A DNA stretch of 64,000 nt from NCBI GenBank assembly GCA_013368315.1, contig JAACJM010000368.1, positions 1 to 64,000 of the forward strand. The letters run 5' to 3'. Positions 11,131 to 21,287 of this stretch are shown one piece after another. Under the pieces are notes generated by a model. The model did no database searches and was not told the origin of the DNA. It saw only the letters and a list, made by a program, of their open reading frames with translations. The position numbers and the translations under genes were made by a program. The DNA is from Tetrapyrgos nigripes (Eukaryota > Basidiomycota > Agaricomycetes > Agaricales > Campanellaceae). Positions within the stretch are counted from its first letter, which is position 1. Each line of letters opens with the position of its first letter.

Positions 11131-11733
11131 ATGGCTGCAGCTGCCGACCCGCCCTGGCCTTTCTACACCTCTACTCTCCAGCCCTCGTTATGGGCTTTCC
11201 CGCCATTTCAAAATGGAGACGCCCTCGGGCCCCTCTTGTTTCATGGGCCCCATGTGACCACGTACATTCAATATCTCCCTTATCCACAGACCACGTCTAT
11301 CCAGAACCATACACGTCCAATCCAACCCAATTCGTTTCATCGCAACTCGTTTCTAGAAATGGAAATCAGCCCCACGTCTCCTCAAGGAGCACGTCTTATG
11401 CAGAAACGTCTAGCATGCGAAGCCAAGGTCCAAGCTTTAGAGGGGAAATACAAGAAGGAGAGGGAAAAGGCAGTGAAAGAGAGGGAACAGGCGGCGATGG
11501 CTGAAAACAAGGCCAATGTCTTAGAATATCAGCTTGGGATGTTGAGATATGAAGCGCAGCTGGGGTCTGAGAGGGTCGCTGAGCTCGAACGGAAGGTGGA
11601 AGGTTTACAGAGACAACTTGACGACTGTCGAAGGGCTTTGATCTACTGGTACGCGATCCTTCTGTTCGAGTATCTCCCCTTGCTCAACTGCTTCTTGGTT
11701 TTCAAGGTGATATTATGCAGATATAGATGGTAA
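11131..11733 (+). CDS. Coiled-coil protein, function unknown
   Basis: The 200-residue frame starts at an ATG in good fungal context (CCAATGG). Residues 1-75 are Pro/Phe/Tyr-rich and low-complexity. Residues about 85-170 are a highly charged helix with heptad spacing (KVQALEGKYKKEREK..., ELERKVEGLQRQL), a clear coiled coil. The end is uncertain: a possible GT donor follows codon IYW at about 11,649, and a TCTCTAG acceptor lies at about 11,743-11,749. In that case the hydrophobic last 28 residues would be intron translation and the protein would end near residue 172. No family is recognised. The structure would fit a small dimerising protein. It is isolated, with no related neighbour. Confidence 0.5.
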   Translation: MAAAADPPWPFYTSTLQPSLWAFPPFQNGDALGPLLFHGPHVTTYIQYLPYPQTTSIQNHTRPIQPNSFHRNSFLEMEISPTSPQGARLMQKRLACEAKVQALEGKYKKEREKAVKEREQAAMAENKANVLEYQLGMLRYEAQLGSERVAELERKVEGLQRQLDDCRRALIYWYAILLFEYLPLLNCFLVFKVILCRYRW

Positions 11734-12303
11734 CTCACGCGTCTCTAGAGACCGCGTTCGAACTACATTATCCGGACTTTCAGAGTTCACTCGTTTCTTG
11801 CTGCTTGGATTTGACGTCCTATGTACATATATATATTCTGTGATCACTTTGCTACAATGCCTCAAAATGACAACCCTATCATGCTTTGTACGAAACCAGA
11901 ATCTTGCTCTACAATTTCCTCTCAGTAATCACACTACGTCAGCGTCACCTCTCTAGTTGAAGGAAAAAGAAAAAGAAAAAAGGAAGGAAAGGAAACGAGA
12001 ACGATAGGGAAACGTACCATCGGATAACTCAATGACACAAGTCCAACTTCTCTTGAGTACCATTCGCCGACGTTGTTGTCCAGGAATCAGACATGTGTCC
12101 TTCATGGTATACTTCTCCTACTGCACAATCCTTCCTTCTTTCTCTACCACCAGGCCTTCCGTAGCCTTTGCGCCAACTCGAGACAGGATTGGATAGGTGT
12201 CGGGAGCCAAAGGACTGTGAGCTCCAGAATCCGCTACCTCTGCGGGTTTTGATGTCATCCTCGTTGTCGTGATGCTCACCAATACTTATCTTAAGTATAG
12301 CTT

Positions 12304-13285
12304 CTCAACGCACAACTCAGTCTCGCACCGTTGCAATCCTTCATGAACTCGAAGAATTGCCATTCCACTCAGCTCCTCCTGCAACCCCCTTCAACATTTC
12401 GACTCAGAACACCTATTCTCATCGAGGAATAATGCCTTCAACCTCTACTGTTGGCCCAAGTCGACGTCCGTCCATATCTTCCAATACAAGCCAACGATCA
12501 AGAATACCTCGCCCCGTCGCTTCATCAAACTGGATGACGACCAAAATGATAGACAACCTGCCGATGAAGCCTCAACACTCGATAGATGTCTGAACATCGC
12601 ACTCAGGAAAAAGAACACTTGAAGAACACAGCTTGCGGCTTCGCTACGCCTTACAGATGCTCCGAGATGATGATCTCGCTAACTTCAGCACCACTAGACT
12701 ATTGCTGATTGCACTCTATACTCCGCAGCAGCCTCTGTAAGCTTGGCCAAAGTTTCGTACAAAATGTTCGAGGTATGGAAGGAATAAATGATTAAGTGAA
12801 ATAGACTGCAGTGACAATTATGTTAGCGAAATAGGCGGGAAAAGATTAAAGAATACAAGACTCACTCGACGCATCATCAATGTCTACTACCACATATACG
12901 AAAACAGCCTGCACCTCGACTTCATCTCCGTAGACCCAAGTCCCCAAAGGTCGCAATCGTCCACTACTATTTCATACTCTGGCAACGTCTGGCGCAATGA
13001 GCGGATTCTCGAAGAATTGGATGGTAGACGGCACAAAGTGCGGGAATGGAACGGACATGTGAAGCCCTGTACGGTGCGTTATGTATGGAGGGATTGGGTG
13101 AAATTGATGAACGATTACGTTGGGATGGATGCATACTGTTGCATTAGAGAGTGAGGACATTCGTTGTGGCAATGGAGCAAACCAGAATACTCACTGTATC
13201 TTTACCACTGCGCCGTCCCAGTCCCATTCTATCATCCAACGACTCTTCTCTTCTAAAAGCATGTCTTTCTGAAGCGCCGATTCAG
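12304..13285 (+). pseudogene. Broken multi-exon gene of unknown function
   Basis: Coding character continues on the plus strand but changes frame. From about 12,304 there is a Ser/Pro/Arg-rich stretch (...STVGPSRRPSISSNTSQRSRIPRPVAS). A different frame then carries KLDDDQNDRQPADEASTLDRC, and a third frame carries a helical segment (LRLRYALQMLRDDDLANF) ending at a GTAAGC donor near 12,738. Further exons are plausible at 12,835-13,150 (TRRIINVYYHIYENSLHLDF..., with many W/Y/R) and 13,222-13,285, separated by a 71-nt GT-AG intron. At least two frame changes upstream suggest a pseudogene or sequencing indels. I do not recognise the family. Confidence 0.35.
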
Positions 13286-13972
13286 GTATAATGTTATCAT
13301 TTGGTAGCAGAAATTGGAGGAGGTTGAGAGGGGAAGGCGAGAGATCACTGCAAGAGAGTCTAGACGAGTTAAATAGGCTCTAGTTGGTATTATGAGAAAG
13401 TGAAACATACCTACATAGCTAGTGGACTGTACCTTCCTCTGAGTCCAACGACTTCAGCGCTACATCATGTGCCATCAATATCCAACCGGATACCCGTAAC
13501 CCGTCTCCATTCGCCGCCGTCCCTGAGCATAGCTCTCGTACGTTTTCTTGATCCGTCTAGCAGAGAAGTCGAGTGCTATGTCGGTAGCAGTGTTGGTGAG
13601 GATGGCCTGAGGAACCCCGAAGAAAGGGCTTCGCTAGAACAACCCTCCAGGGACGGCGAGACAAGTCTAGCTGTGCGTAGCCCTTTCGGATGGGGTCTCT
13701 GAGGGGATGGAGGGTCTTGAGAGGGTGAGGTTTCCGTTTGGCGTGGGTGTTCCATGAGTCAAACGGACGTGTCGACACCCAGTCGACAGCCCAGACACGT
13801 TGACACCAGGTCAAAGGACAGTATTTCGGGGAAGACGGGTTGGAGGTGGTGGAGACGGAGCAGTGGAGAGGAAGAAGGGTCCAAAAACACTAAGAAGAGC
13901 CTTTATTAGCATCAATATAGAATACTGGTTGGGATTAGAGACTCACCTGGGCCTTAATCCGAACAAAGCATA
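13286..13972. other. No recognisable gene
   Basis: Overlapping short frames on both strands lack codon or domain support. The segment at 13,426-13,450 (GGACTGTACCTTCCTCTGAGTCC) resembles 4,970-5,000 weakly. Nothing else was seen. Confidence 0.4.
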
Positions 13973-14435
13973 TGGTACCAAAGAGCGCGGGTCACCTCAT
14001 AGCGAGAACAGTGACGCATGAGGACAAGAGAGCGATTGAACTGAGTTCTGGAGACCTGAAAATGGATGATCACGCCCGGATGGAAAGAACGGCCAGGCGG
14101 AACAACGTACAGGTTGGGTAGATGGAGTGTATGTTGCTAACTTTCGTGATTGGAGGATTTTAAAGTAATAGTAGCGTGTAAGTACAGACAGAAACGGATT
14201 TTTGGCTGGATCACAACGAAACAGATTCGTTTGTGCAGTGAGTGGTACCGAAACAAATTCGGATACCACAGTGGAGCGAAAGAAGAGGAGAGTAAGAAGC
14301 AAGACGCGTATTTGCATCTTTGTTTTATAAGGCTGTAGGTAAACAAATACAATGCGTCATCTTTCCTCCTAACTCTCATCTTCAATTCCGTGCCAGCGTC
14401 TTCACTCGTGGTATTCGAATTTGTTTTGTTTAGGC
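13973..14435. repeat. R1 foldback-like repeat, copy A
   Basis: It shares long blocks with copies at 17.7-18.3 and 19.7-21.3 kb. The order is GTACCA(C)AAAGCGCGGGT, a CACCTC(A)TAGCGAGAACRG segment, a GGYACCTGAAAATGRAWGAT segment, a GTACAGGTTG segment, CGAAACAGATTCGTTTG, TACCGAAACAAATTCGG, then GGCTGTAGGTAAACAAAT and an inverted right arm (GCGTCATCTTTCCTCC...CCGTGCCAGCGTC...GAATTTGTTT). The small ORFs on both strands inside are shadows of the repeat. Confidence 0.75.
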
Positions 14436-15084
14436 TCAGGAGTCACGCTTTGGGCGTCTCTCAAGGCTCAACGTCCAACCCTGCGTCATCCGGCTGTGGA
14501 TCTGGAAGACGCGTCGTTACTTACTTTTTGGGTGCGGACTCGAAGTTTTGACTTGGTTGCATGTGGATTGATTGGGATTGGCGCTGGGTTTGTATGGGAG
14601 TTGTTGTTGTTGTTGGTGCTGGTCCTAGTGTCGGTATTGGAAGCGTTCAGAAGACACATCGTTACTGGGCATACAGAAAAGACTCTTCCTCCCACTAGAC
14701 TTTTCAACCCGTCCAATTCGGATTCATTCCGCTCCAGGTCGTTTTTGAGACGAGAGCTGGTGAGTAGAGTTTTCATTTCGCATTTTTTCTATTTCTTACT
14801 TCCTTCCCCTTCGCGCTACATGTCTCTGACGTTTTTTACTTGTGCTCTCCTCACATATCCCCTTCTCCTTTCAACATCCTGCCTCTCCCTCTCTAATACC
14901 AACACATACTGCTATGCCTCCTCTATTGCTCAAGGCGCCTCCCATATATACCTCTATTCGCTACGTCTAGGCGTCGCATTTCCGGACAGCGCAAAACCAA
15001 GCTGTGGAAACTTTGAGAGGGTTTTGTTGGCATAGGATTAGGAATGTGTAGGAATGTGTATATGAGGAGGAATGAAACTAGAAG
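14436..15084. other. Uncharacterised; possible upstream remnant of the kinesin fragment
   Basis: A 204-codon plus-strand frame (14,421-15,035) mixes hydrophobic and Ser-rich stretches that do not resemble a family. The upstream motor-domain motifs (P-loop GQTxSGKT, NxxSSRSH) expected for the kinesin next door were not found here. Confidence 0.35.
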
Positions 15085-15860
15085 GTGGGTGGGTTGGATA
15101 GGATTCTGACAGTAGAGAGGAATTCGGAGGGGAGTGGGAGTGGGAGGGTGACGCCCGGTTTGACAAACGGGAGAGTGACGCCAGGTGCGAGGGCTACAGC
15201 TGCTAGTGGAAGAGCTACGCCGGGCGCCCCTCCTTCTACACCTGGTGGACCAAGATTGCAGGCCAGAGATGGAAGGAGCGTTCAGATGAGTGTATTGGTG
15301 AGGTTTTCTTGTCTATCTGTATTGTCAGTTGGAATTAACGAGTATTTTCGTCTCTAGTCTCTCGTCGACCTTGCTGGATCCGAGAAAGCTACGTCAGATC
15401 AGGATAGAACACAGGAGGGCAAGTACATCAACACAAGGTGTTACAGGTTGTTATCTCTAGGGTCTGTCATGGCGGGGAACACTGCACAATAAGACGTGAG
15501 TACACTGGCGTTTCGTTTATCTCTTTCAATCCTTTCAATATCTTTAACGCTTACCCCATCTATCCAGCGACTACATCCCCTACCGCAACTCCAAACTAAC
15601 CCGCCTTCTCGCTCCCTCTCTCTCGTAACGCCTGCATCTCCGCCATATGCACGATCAACTCTGACCCCTCTCCTATCGCCGAGTCGACTTCTACTCTCGG
15701 TTTTGCTAGACATGTCGATGGAGTGAAGCTTAATGCGAAGGAGAAGATTTTGGATGGGAGTGGAAATGGTGAAATGGAAACGCTTATAGAAAGGAGATTG
15801 GTGATTTGAAGAGCAGGTTGGCGGAGAAGAAAGAAAGTTGTCACTAGAAGCGGCTTTGGA
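15085..15860 (+). pseudogene. Kinesin motor-domain fragment (kinesin-7/Kip2-like), degenerate
   Basis: A Gly/Pro/Thr-rich insert (RVTPG repeats) runs to a GTGAGG donor at 15,298. A 60-nt intron is followed by SLVDLAGSEKATSDQDRTQEGKYIN, the kinesin switch II signature (DLAGSE at 15,367). After a decayed LLSLGSV segment and another GT-AG intron (about 15,495-15,566) come DYIPYRNSKLTRLLAPSLS, then, in a shifted frame, ACISAICTINSDPSPIAEST and STLGFARHVDGVKLNAKEKIL. The frame change after PSLS looks like loss of one G. Another follows ETLIER, where YRKEIGDLKSRLAEKK is out of frame. Family knowledge: this is the C-terminal half of a kinesin motor plus the neck, and the KLNAKEK neck resembles kinesin-7. 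The ATP-binding P-loop half is missing, so it is a dead partial copy. Confidence 0.85.
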
Positions 15861-15884
15861 TACATGACCTCCTATCTGTACATA

Positions 15885-16140
15885 CAAACAATGTATGATC
15901 CAGTGTCCAGCGTACCGACTTGATTGTCGGTATATATTGTACATACACACAATTTGTGGGTTGATTCTCATGCAATTTATGATCCAGTGTCCCGCGTACC
16001 GACTTGGTCATAGGTACTTATTGTATGGATCTGTACATTGTACATACATACATTTTGTGAGTCGATCCACACGCAATTTATGATCCAGTGTCCCGCATAC
16101 TGACTTGGTCGTTGGTATGTATCTGTACATACAATCAGAA
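15885..16140. repeat. Tandem repeat, unit about 85-100 bp, three copies
   Basis: TATGATCCAGTGTCC-GCGTACCGACTTG anchors occur at about 15,893, 15,978 and 16,078. Each is followed by a GGTA-TGTACATACA block. Each unit contains an imperfect palindrome around CCGACTTGNTNGTCGG. Confidence 0.85.
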
Positions 16141-16149
16141 ATGTCCTAT

Positions 16150-16410
16150 GTATTGATTGACTGCCATTATGGCCATAATGACAGAGTTTCTGAGTGTAGA
16201 GGTTACAGTATTAGAACTCCTCTCGTTCCAATCCGTACACGCCGTCCTACGATGATATGAATCAGCTTCTGAGACGCCAGAAGAATACAAAAAAGACTCA
16301 TAATGACATACATACAGTTAAAGGAAACACTTGAGTTTGTATGATGTTGCAGTGGTGAATGTGCCATATTTCGGACAAGGACTTCACGGCTTGGTCTCGT
16401 GCAGAGCTGA
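16150..16410. repeat. Dispersed repeat shared with 3.57-3.70 kb
   Basis: About 36 bp at 16,152-16,187 (containing ACTGCCATTATGGCCATAAT) is the exact reverse complement of about 3,653-3,690. Nearby, CCATATTTCGGACAAGG-CTTCACG-CTTGGTC (about 16,364-16,395) matches 3,582-3,613 in direct orientation. This suggests a rearranged dispersed element. A minus-strand frame here (16,298-16,579) is not supported as a gene. Confidence 0.6.
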
Positions 16411-17689
16411 TTCTCACATATACCAAGCACTCACCCGGCGTCCAAGACGCTGCTAACAGACTTTCCTTGATTAAATTGGTCATATTATAACGCCTCCCTG
16501 AGGCTACGCACAGTGCCATACTCATAAGCGGCAGAAAAAGACTTGTAATTGACCGTTGTACTCTATCATCTATCAACACCCAAGCCCAAATACCTCAAAA
16601 CCGGATCCTGAAACACAAGTCCCATACGCACCCAGTCTACGTCCCAGAACTACAACTGAACAGCTTCCACCCTTCATGTATCCCGACTGTTAACCCTTCC
16701 CATCTTTTTGTCCAGATCCCGAATGAAATGAAGAGAAAGAAGCAATAGACCCATGCGAGTACTCAGGAGTGGGAGTGGGGTAGACGGTGGACGGGCAACA
16801 GTGGACCATAAAGATGAGGCAGTGCCAATTCGGGGGAAAAAAGATAGGAAATTATATGAGTCGGGGAGATATTACATTCGCTCTGTAGACGTTACAAGTC
16901 CACGACGTGGTACTGGTACGGCGAGGGAGGAAGGTAAAGCGTCGGTGTTGATGTTAATGTTGATAGTGGCAATAGTGGCAGTACCATCGTGTCGACGAGA
17001 GACTACGGTGAGAGTATGTATTTGGGTTGGGGAGGGAAGGTAGGCAGCAGAGAGGAGGAGAGAAACACACAACAAGGTAAGAGATATGTAGAAATATAAA
17101 AACGGGAAAAACTTGCCAGCACCAACATCCATGTCCATCAAAACTAATCCTCAGAACTCGAATCCGAATCCCCAGCCCCACATTCCTGCCAGCAGTCGTA
17201 GTTCACAGGTCTTGAAGATGTTCTTGTCCAGAGGCTTAAGGAATGGCGGGATACGCAGAACGAGTAGGTTTGGACAGCGGAGGTGAATGGAATGGGTTCT
17301 TGGCTTAGTTGGATGAGTAATGGGCCAGAGGAAGGGAGATGTAGTGTTGGCCGGATGACGCAGGGCAACGGAGACATGGAGACATTGAACGGTGGAGAAG
17401 TGTAGAGCTGCGGGTGGCCTTGAGGGCAGGAAAGGGTCAGAAATCGACTAGTAGCTGTATTTATGGCTAGATAAAAATGATAGTTCGGTGAAGGGTAGCA
17501 GTAAAAGTAAGCTGCTTTGCGCCGGTGGCAGAACGACGACGTACCTTCCTCAAAAAACCGCGCAGAACAGAGATTGAACGAGGTGTGGATATTAACTGAG
17601 TTTGAAGAAGGGTGATCACGAATGAGTGAGACGCACTGGACAAGCGAGCCAAGGATCCATCCGAACGAAGAGGAAAAAATACTGGAATA
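16411..17689. other. No recognisable gene
   Basis: A plus-strand 96-codon frame (16,753-17,043) and a minus-strand 188-codon frame (17,144-17,710) exist. Neither shows a domain, intron logic or codon pattern of a real gene. Nothing else is supported. Confidence 0.4.
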
Positions 17690-18290
17690 GAGTTGATGCC
17701 TGACAAGCACACAAAACGAACCAGATTCGTTTCTATGCAGCTAAACGAAGCAAATTCGTTTAGCAAAGTACCGAAACAAATTCGGGTACTGCGAGTAACG
17801 TGACGCTGGCACGGAATTGAAGATGAGAGTAAGAAGGAAAGATGACGCATTATATTTATTTACCTACAGCCCTATTGTTAAGGCTGTAGGTAAACAAATA
17901 AACAACGCGTCGTCTTTCTTCCTCTCATCTTCTACTGACCATTCCGTGCAAGCGTCGTCCTTTACTCACTCGCAGTACCCGAATTTGTTTCGGTATCTAT
18001 GCCAGACGAATTTACTTCATTGCTAGTTCTACTGGGTGCATGTCTGGAACGCCCAAAGCGTCGCTAACGCTTTGGACGTTCTAAACCTTGCTGCCCTCTT
18101 CCTCAAGGACAATATCAGCATCCTAGATGGGTATCCGGTAGACAGCAGTCTCCGGATACCCACTAGTAGACGTCGGTCTCGATCTCATCAAATTGAAGAT
18201 ACCTACTCAGCTGTAGGTCATTCTGTTCGGTCGTTCTCTCTATCCGGGCGCAATCATCCATTTTAAGGCCCTTATAGCTCGACTCAAACG
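17690..18290. repeat. R1 foldback-like repeat, copy B, with long terminal hairpin
   Basis: An imperfect palindrome is centred at about 17,876. The left arm (17,768-17,872) and right arm (17,880-17,995) pair over CTACAGCC/GGCTGTAG, GATGACGC/GCGTCGTC, GGCACGGAATTG/CCATTCCGTGC and GAAACAAATTCGGGTACTGCG/its complement. The right arm continues through GAACGCCCAAAGCGTCGC, CTTGCTGCCCTCTTCCTCAAG and a GGGTATCCGGTAGACAGCAG hairpin (18,129-18,161) to a TCCGGGCGCAATCATCCATT block. All of these recur inverted at 19.8-20.3 kb. Confidence 0.8.
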
Positions 18291-18359
18291 CGTCCAGGTC
18301 CTTATTCTGTGTCGTTATCACTGTGGGTGGTTCCGCGCTCCGTGGTACTATCCTCAAAA

Positions 18360-18585
18360 AGGCCTAGGTGAGTCCGAAACTGTAACCGTTACTTTATATT
18401 GATACTAATAGATGCTCTCTGAATGTAATATTCCTTTTCTTATACCAAGCTTTCGATTTCTTATCTATTAGGGGGAACAGCGGGTTTAGCGGAGATGGGT
18501 ATAGGCTTGGAGGTGAGTTCTTTCATATTTTCCGCTTTTCTATCGTCGTTTTAGCGCACCTGGCCGCAGGAGTATGCAGCAATAC
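18360..18585 (+). pseudogene. Exon-like fragment of a repeated unknown gene
   Basis: GGAACAGCGGGTTTAGCGGAG (GTAGLAEMGIGLE) runs to a GTGAGTTCTTTCAT donor at about 18,513. An intron ending TTTTAG is followed by an exon RTWPQEYAAIQL. The same donor sequence and a TW/AW..(K/E)YAATT exon recur at 28.4 and 48.3 kb. Here the exon breaks off at TATAACAAGTCCCACTATGG, a dispersed repeat. The family is not recognised. Confidence 0.4.
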
Positions 18586-18642
18586 AATTATAACAAGTCC
18601 CACTATGGCCATTGTGAGGCGGGCGATAACCCTTAGTCACCG

Positions 18643-18770
18643 TGGGAAGTTTTTGACAGGTCTCCTCGTCGTACCAAATCGCGTCTAGCGGCTGCAAAGT
18701 ATAATAATATCGAAAACTAAGTATACCAGGATCATGGCCTAGACCATAGCTACCTGTGGATACCCAGAAA
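18643..18770. repeat. Dispersed repeat, copy 1 (second at 61.06-61.18 kb)
   Basis: TTTTGACAGGTCTCCTCGYCRTACCAAAT, the following CTAGCGG-(C/G)GCAAA, TATACCAGGATCAT and GCTACCTGTRGATRCCCA are shared in order with 61,064-61,182. It is about 120 bp with modest divergence and no ORF in common. It could be a short non-autonomous element. Confidence 0.75.
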
Positions 18771-19097
18771 ACACCCAATATTTTTTGCAAAATTAGTGAA
18801 ATGACTGCTCAAGACACTATAATGCAAGGTATGCCTTTCTTTTAATTGTCTTGTTTCTCCCTGCAGAATTGGTGAAACGACGGATTGACCAAATGGATTT
18901 TGTCCAGGCACCACCCGAATACGCTGGTCCGATGCCAATACATTGATGCCAATGATGGTACCCGCGTCGCTTCCCTGACAACCTCGACGTAAGTCCAGAC
19001 AGCCAAAGCTCCCTCTGGTGTTCCTGGTCTATCTCTTCCCCGGTTTGTTTAACGTCCGGCTCATGTGTACAGTGTACACTCCTTCCCTCATCCCACC

Positions 19098-19590
19098 ATG
19101 ACACAATTCTCTGCGTTGGCTTTTGCCACCGTGTTTTCTTTCTTTTCTCTTCCCACCCAAGCTGCTCTCTTCACTAACCCTGCCAACCTTCCTTCCAAGA
19201 ACTACGATTTCATTGTCATTGGAGGTGGGTTAACCTTGTGGTTTTGTTTTGTTACATCCTGACGTTATTCTTACTATCTAGCTAGAACCGCCGGTAGTGT
19301 TGTTGCGAGTCGTCTGAGTGAAGATCTTACGAAGAAGGTTTTGGCTATGAAGCTGGTGTTGAGTGAGTGCTGATGTATCTTCTTTTCGATTTTTTTAACA
19401 TCTAACCTTTGTGTTCATGCAGCGACACAGGTAATCTCAATGTAGAAGTTCCCTTCTTCGCTCCTCTCTCTGGAAGAACCGCCGTCGACTGGAACTACAT
19501 GACTGTTCCTCAACAAGGTCTTAACGGGCGTTCTATCACTGTTCCTAGGGGATTTGTCTTGGGAGACAGCAGCGCTATAAGTGAGTGGCC
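19098..19590 (+). pseudogene. GMC oxidoreductase 5' fragment (aryl-alcohol oxidase type)
   Basis: The ATG at 19,098 opens a secretory signal peptide (about 20 residues ending PTQA), then NYDFIVIGGG, the start of the Rossmann FAD-binding motif. Two introns (about 19,225-19,281 and 19,361-19,422) interrupt it. Exon 2 has TAGSVVASRLSEDLTKKVL and exon 3 has PFFAPLSGRTAVDWNYMTVP and RSITVPRGFVLGDSSAI. GMC enzymes carry GGGTAG, then WNYxT, then P(R/G)GxxLGGSSxIN. Here the canonical LGGSS is LGDSS, and the VLVIEAG segment is frameshifted by one missing base (reads AMKLV). The gene then stops at a GTGAGT donor, where R1 sequence begins. The catalytic His/Asn domain is absent, so this is a truncated relic of a secreted lignin/alcohol oxidase gene. 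Confidence 0.85.
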
Positions 19591-19719
19591 CGTTGTCTGC
19601 CTACGGTAATGATTACATACTGAGCTGTATGTATAGACTTCCTTGAATGGACACTCGGATCCCAAGACTATACGTTATACCCACTGTCATTATGATCATG
19701 ATGACCACGGGAATATGGC

Positions 19720-20426
19720 TTAGTACCACAAAGCGCGGGTTGCCTCACAGCGAGAACGGCAACGAATAAAGACATGGGAGTGATTTAATCAGGTTCTGGG
19801 CACCTAAAAATGAAAGATTATGCTTGCATAGATGGAACAGCCGAACAGAAAGACGTACAGGTTGAGGGGAGGAATGATCTTGAGTCTCGTGAATTTGGTT
19901 TTGTGCGCCCTGGGCGTTGACGGTTTGGCGGGAAATACAACCCGAATACTCAACTAGAATGTTTTTGAAGCTTGGAGGTGCGTAGAACTGAGCAGAGAGC
20001 CAATTGGAATGGTGGTGTTGGGGAGAGGAAGGCAAGTAAGGGGAACATTGAGTTACCAGTGGGTATTCGGAGACTGCTGTTGACCGGATATTGTTTGGTG
20101 GTCTTGAGGAAGAGGGCGGCTAGTGTTAGAACGTCCCAAGCGTTGGTGAAGCTTTGGACATCCCAGATGTGGACCGAGTAGAAAGAGCAACGAAACAAAT
20201 TCGTTTGGCCCAGCCAAAACGAAGCAAATTCATCTGGAACGGTACAGAAACAAATTCGGGTACCATGAGTGAGGAAAGGAAGGAACTCTGGCACAGTGTG
20301 GCCAGTGGAAGATGGGAGTAAAGAAGAAAGACAACGCGTTGTTTACTTGTTTACTTAGGGTTATACAACGCGTCATATCTTTCCTTCTTACTCTCATGTT
20401 CCCCCGGCAATTCGGTCGTCTTTTAC
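19720..20426. repeat. R1 foldback-like repeat, copy C (left part, interrupted)
   Basis: It opens with GTACCACAAAGCGCGGGTTG as in copy A and runs through the GAACGTCCCAAGCGTT, CTTGAGGAAGAGGGCGGC and GGGTATTCGGAGACTGCTG blocks found inverted in copy B. It reaches the palindromic arms AACGCGTTGTTTACTTGTTTAC / ACAACGCGTCATATC. The R1 sequence resumes at 21,288 after an inserted hAT element and ends near 21,335 (TATCCGAATTTGTTTCG). Confidence 0.8.
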
Positions 20427-21287
20427 CAGTGTTCTACTTTAAGGCCTTAAATTGACATTTTGAAATCTTTAAGGCTTAAGGCACTTAAAGGGTTAAATTT
20501 AAGTGATTTTTTTAAGGTTTAAAGTCTCGAAAAAAAAAGGAATTAAGGAGATATTATTGTACTCTAGCCTACATATTCTTCGTCTGTATCTATCTCTATA
20601 GCACCGTCATCAAGCCGTTCATCCTCCTCAGCATCTGCGAGAGCCTCCATAAGCGCGGCTTCCTCATCAATCACGGTCCGAGGGAGACGTGCCGGATGTG
20701 GTAAACCACCAAATAATGACTTGAGCTTCATTGAAGCGGGTTTTGTGCATCTTGGCATGGACTCGAGCACAGCTTGCAGTCGTGGTAGGCTAGTCAAATG
20801 ATCAGAATCAATGTCCAAGTTCAATTCATCTATATTTTCCTGCCGCTCTGCCTCTCTTGCCTCTGCAATCCATTTGGCCATTTCTATGCGCCAGCTTTCC
20901 AGCGGCATCCTCTTCTTCATGATGGGAAACACAGGCTTTACACCAGGCTATGTGATGAACAGAGTTTTGCAGTGGTCCTTCGTGAAAATAGGCCCAGAGA
21001 GGATTTTTGGCAGTAGCCATGGAGTAGGTAGCTTCATGATGGACTCAAATACCTAGTAACTTCAGGAACTTATGGTACGATTCTTCTACTTTTCCAGTCT
21101 GTCTACCTTGGCCTCGCTCGCAACTCGCTAGACTATCATTCTTGCTCGTAATTCGCTTGACTATTGTTACTCTGGACCTTAAGTCAGCTTAAGGCTTAAA
21201 GATCTCACTCGGAAAATTTTAAGCCTTAAATTTAAGGGTATTTAAGGCTTAAAGCTTAAACGGGCTTAAGCCTTTGGTAGAACACTG
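20427..21287 (-). mobile_element. Non-autonomous hAT-family DNA transposon, 861 bp
   Basis: Perfect 11-bp terminal inverted repeats CAGTGTTCTAC...GTAGAACACTG are flanked by an exact 8-bp duplication TCTTTTAC (20,419-20,426 and 21,288-21,295). An 8-bp target duplication with CAGNG ends is diagnostic of the hAT superfamily. Subterminal regions on both sides are packed with AAGGCTTAAA/TTTAAGCCTTAA-type motifs, which in hAT elements are transposase binding sites. The interior carries a short transposase-related frame on the minus strand, not a full enzyme, so movement would need a partner in trans. The element splits R1 copy C. Confidence 0.92.
20567..21020 (-). pseudogene. Truncated hAT transposase N-terminus with BED-like zinc finger
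   Basis: Two overlapping minus-strand frames join in sequence order. The first starts at 21,020 with NPLWAYFHEGPLQNSVHHIAWCKACV, which fits the start of a BED zinc finger (W..F, then C-x2-C). After the CxxC the sense switches to the frame running to about 20,567 (SWRIEMAKWIAEAREAERQ, then an acidic tail ...ADAEEDERLDDGAIEID). The catalytic RNase-H-like DDE domain and hAT dimerisation domain are missing. A frameshift separates the two parts. It would at most encode a DNA-binding fragment. The identification rests on the BED pattern and on lying inside hAT ends. Confidence 0.55.

Noticed and set aside
14421..15035. 204-codon plus-strand ORF
   Set aside because: Contains no kinesin motif expected upstream of the 15-kb fragment and no other recognisable domain; coding status not supported.
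17144..17710. 188-codon minus-strand ORF
   Set aside because: No domain or coding bias; it runs into R1 repeat sequence and lacks splice support.
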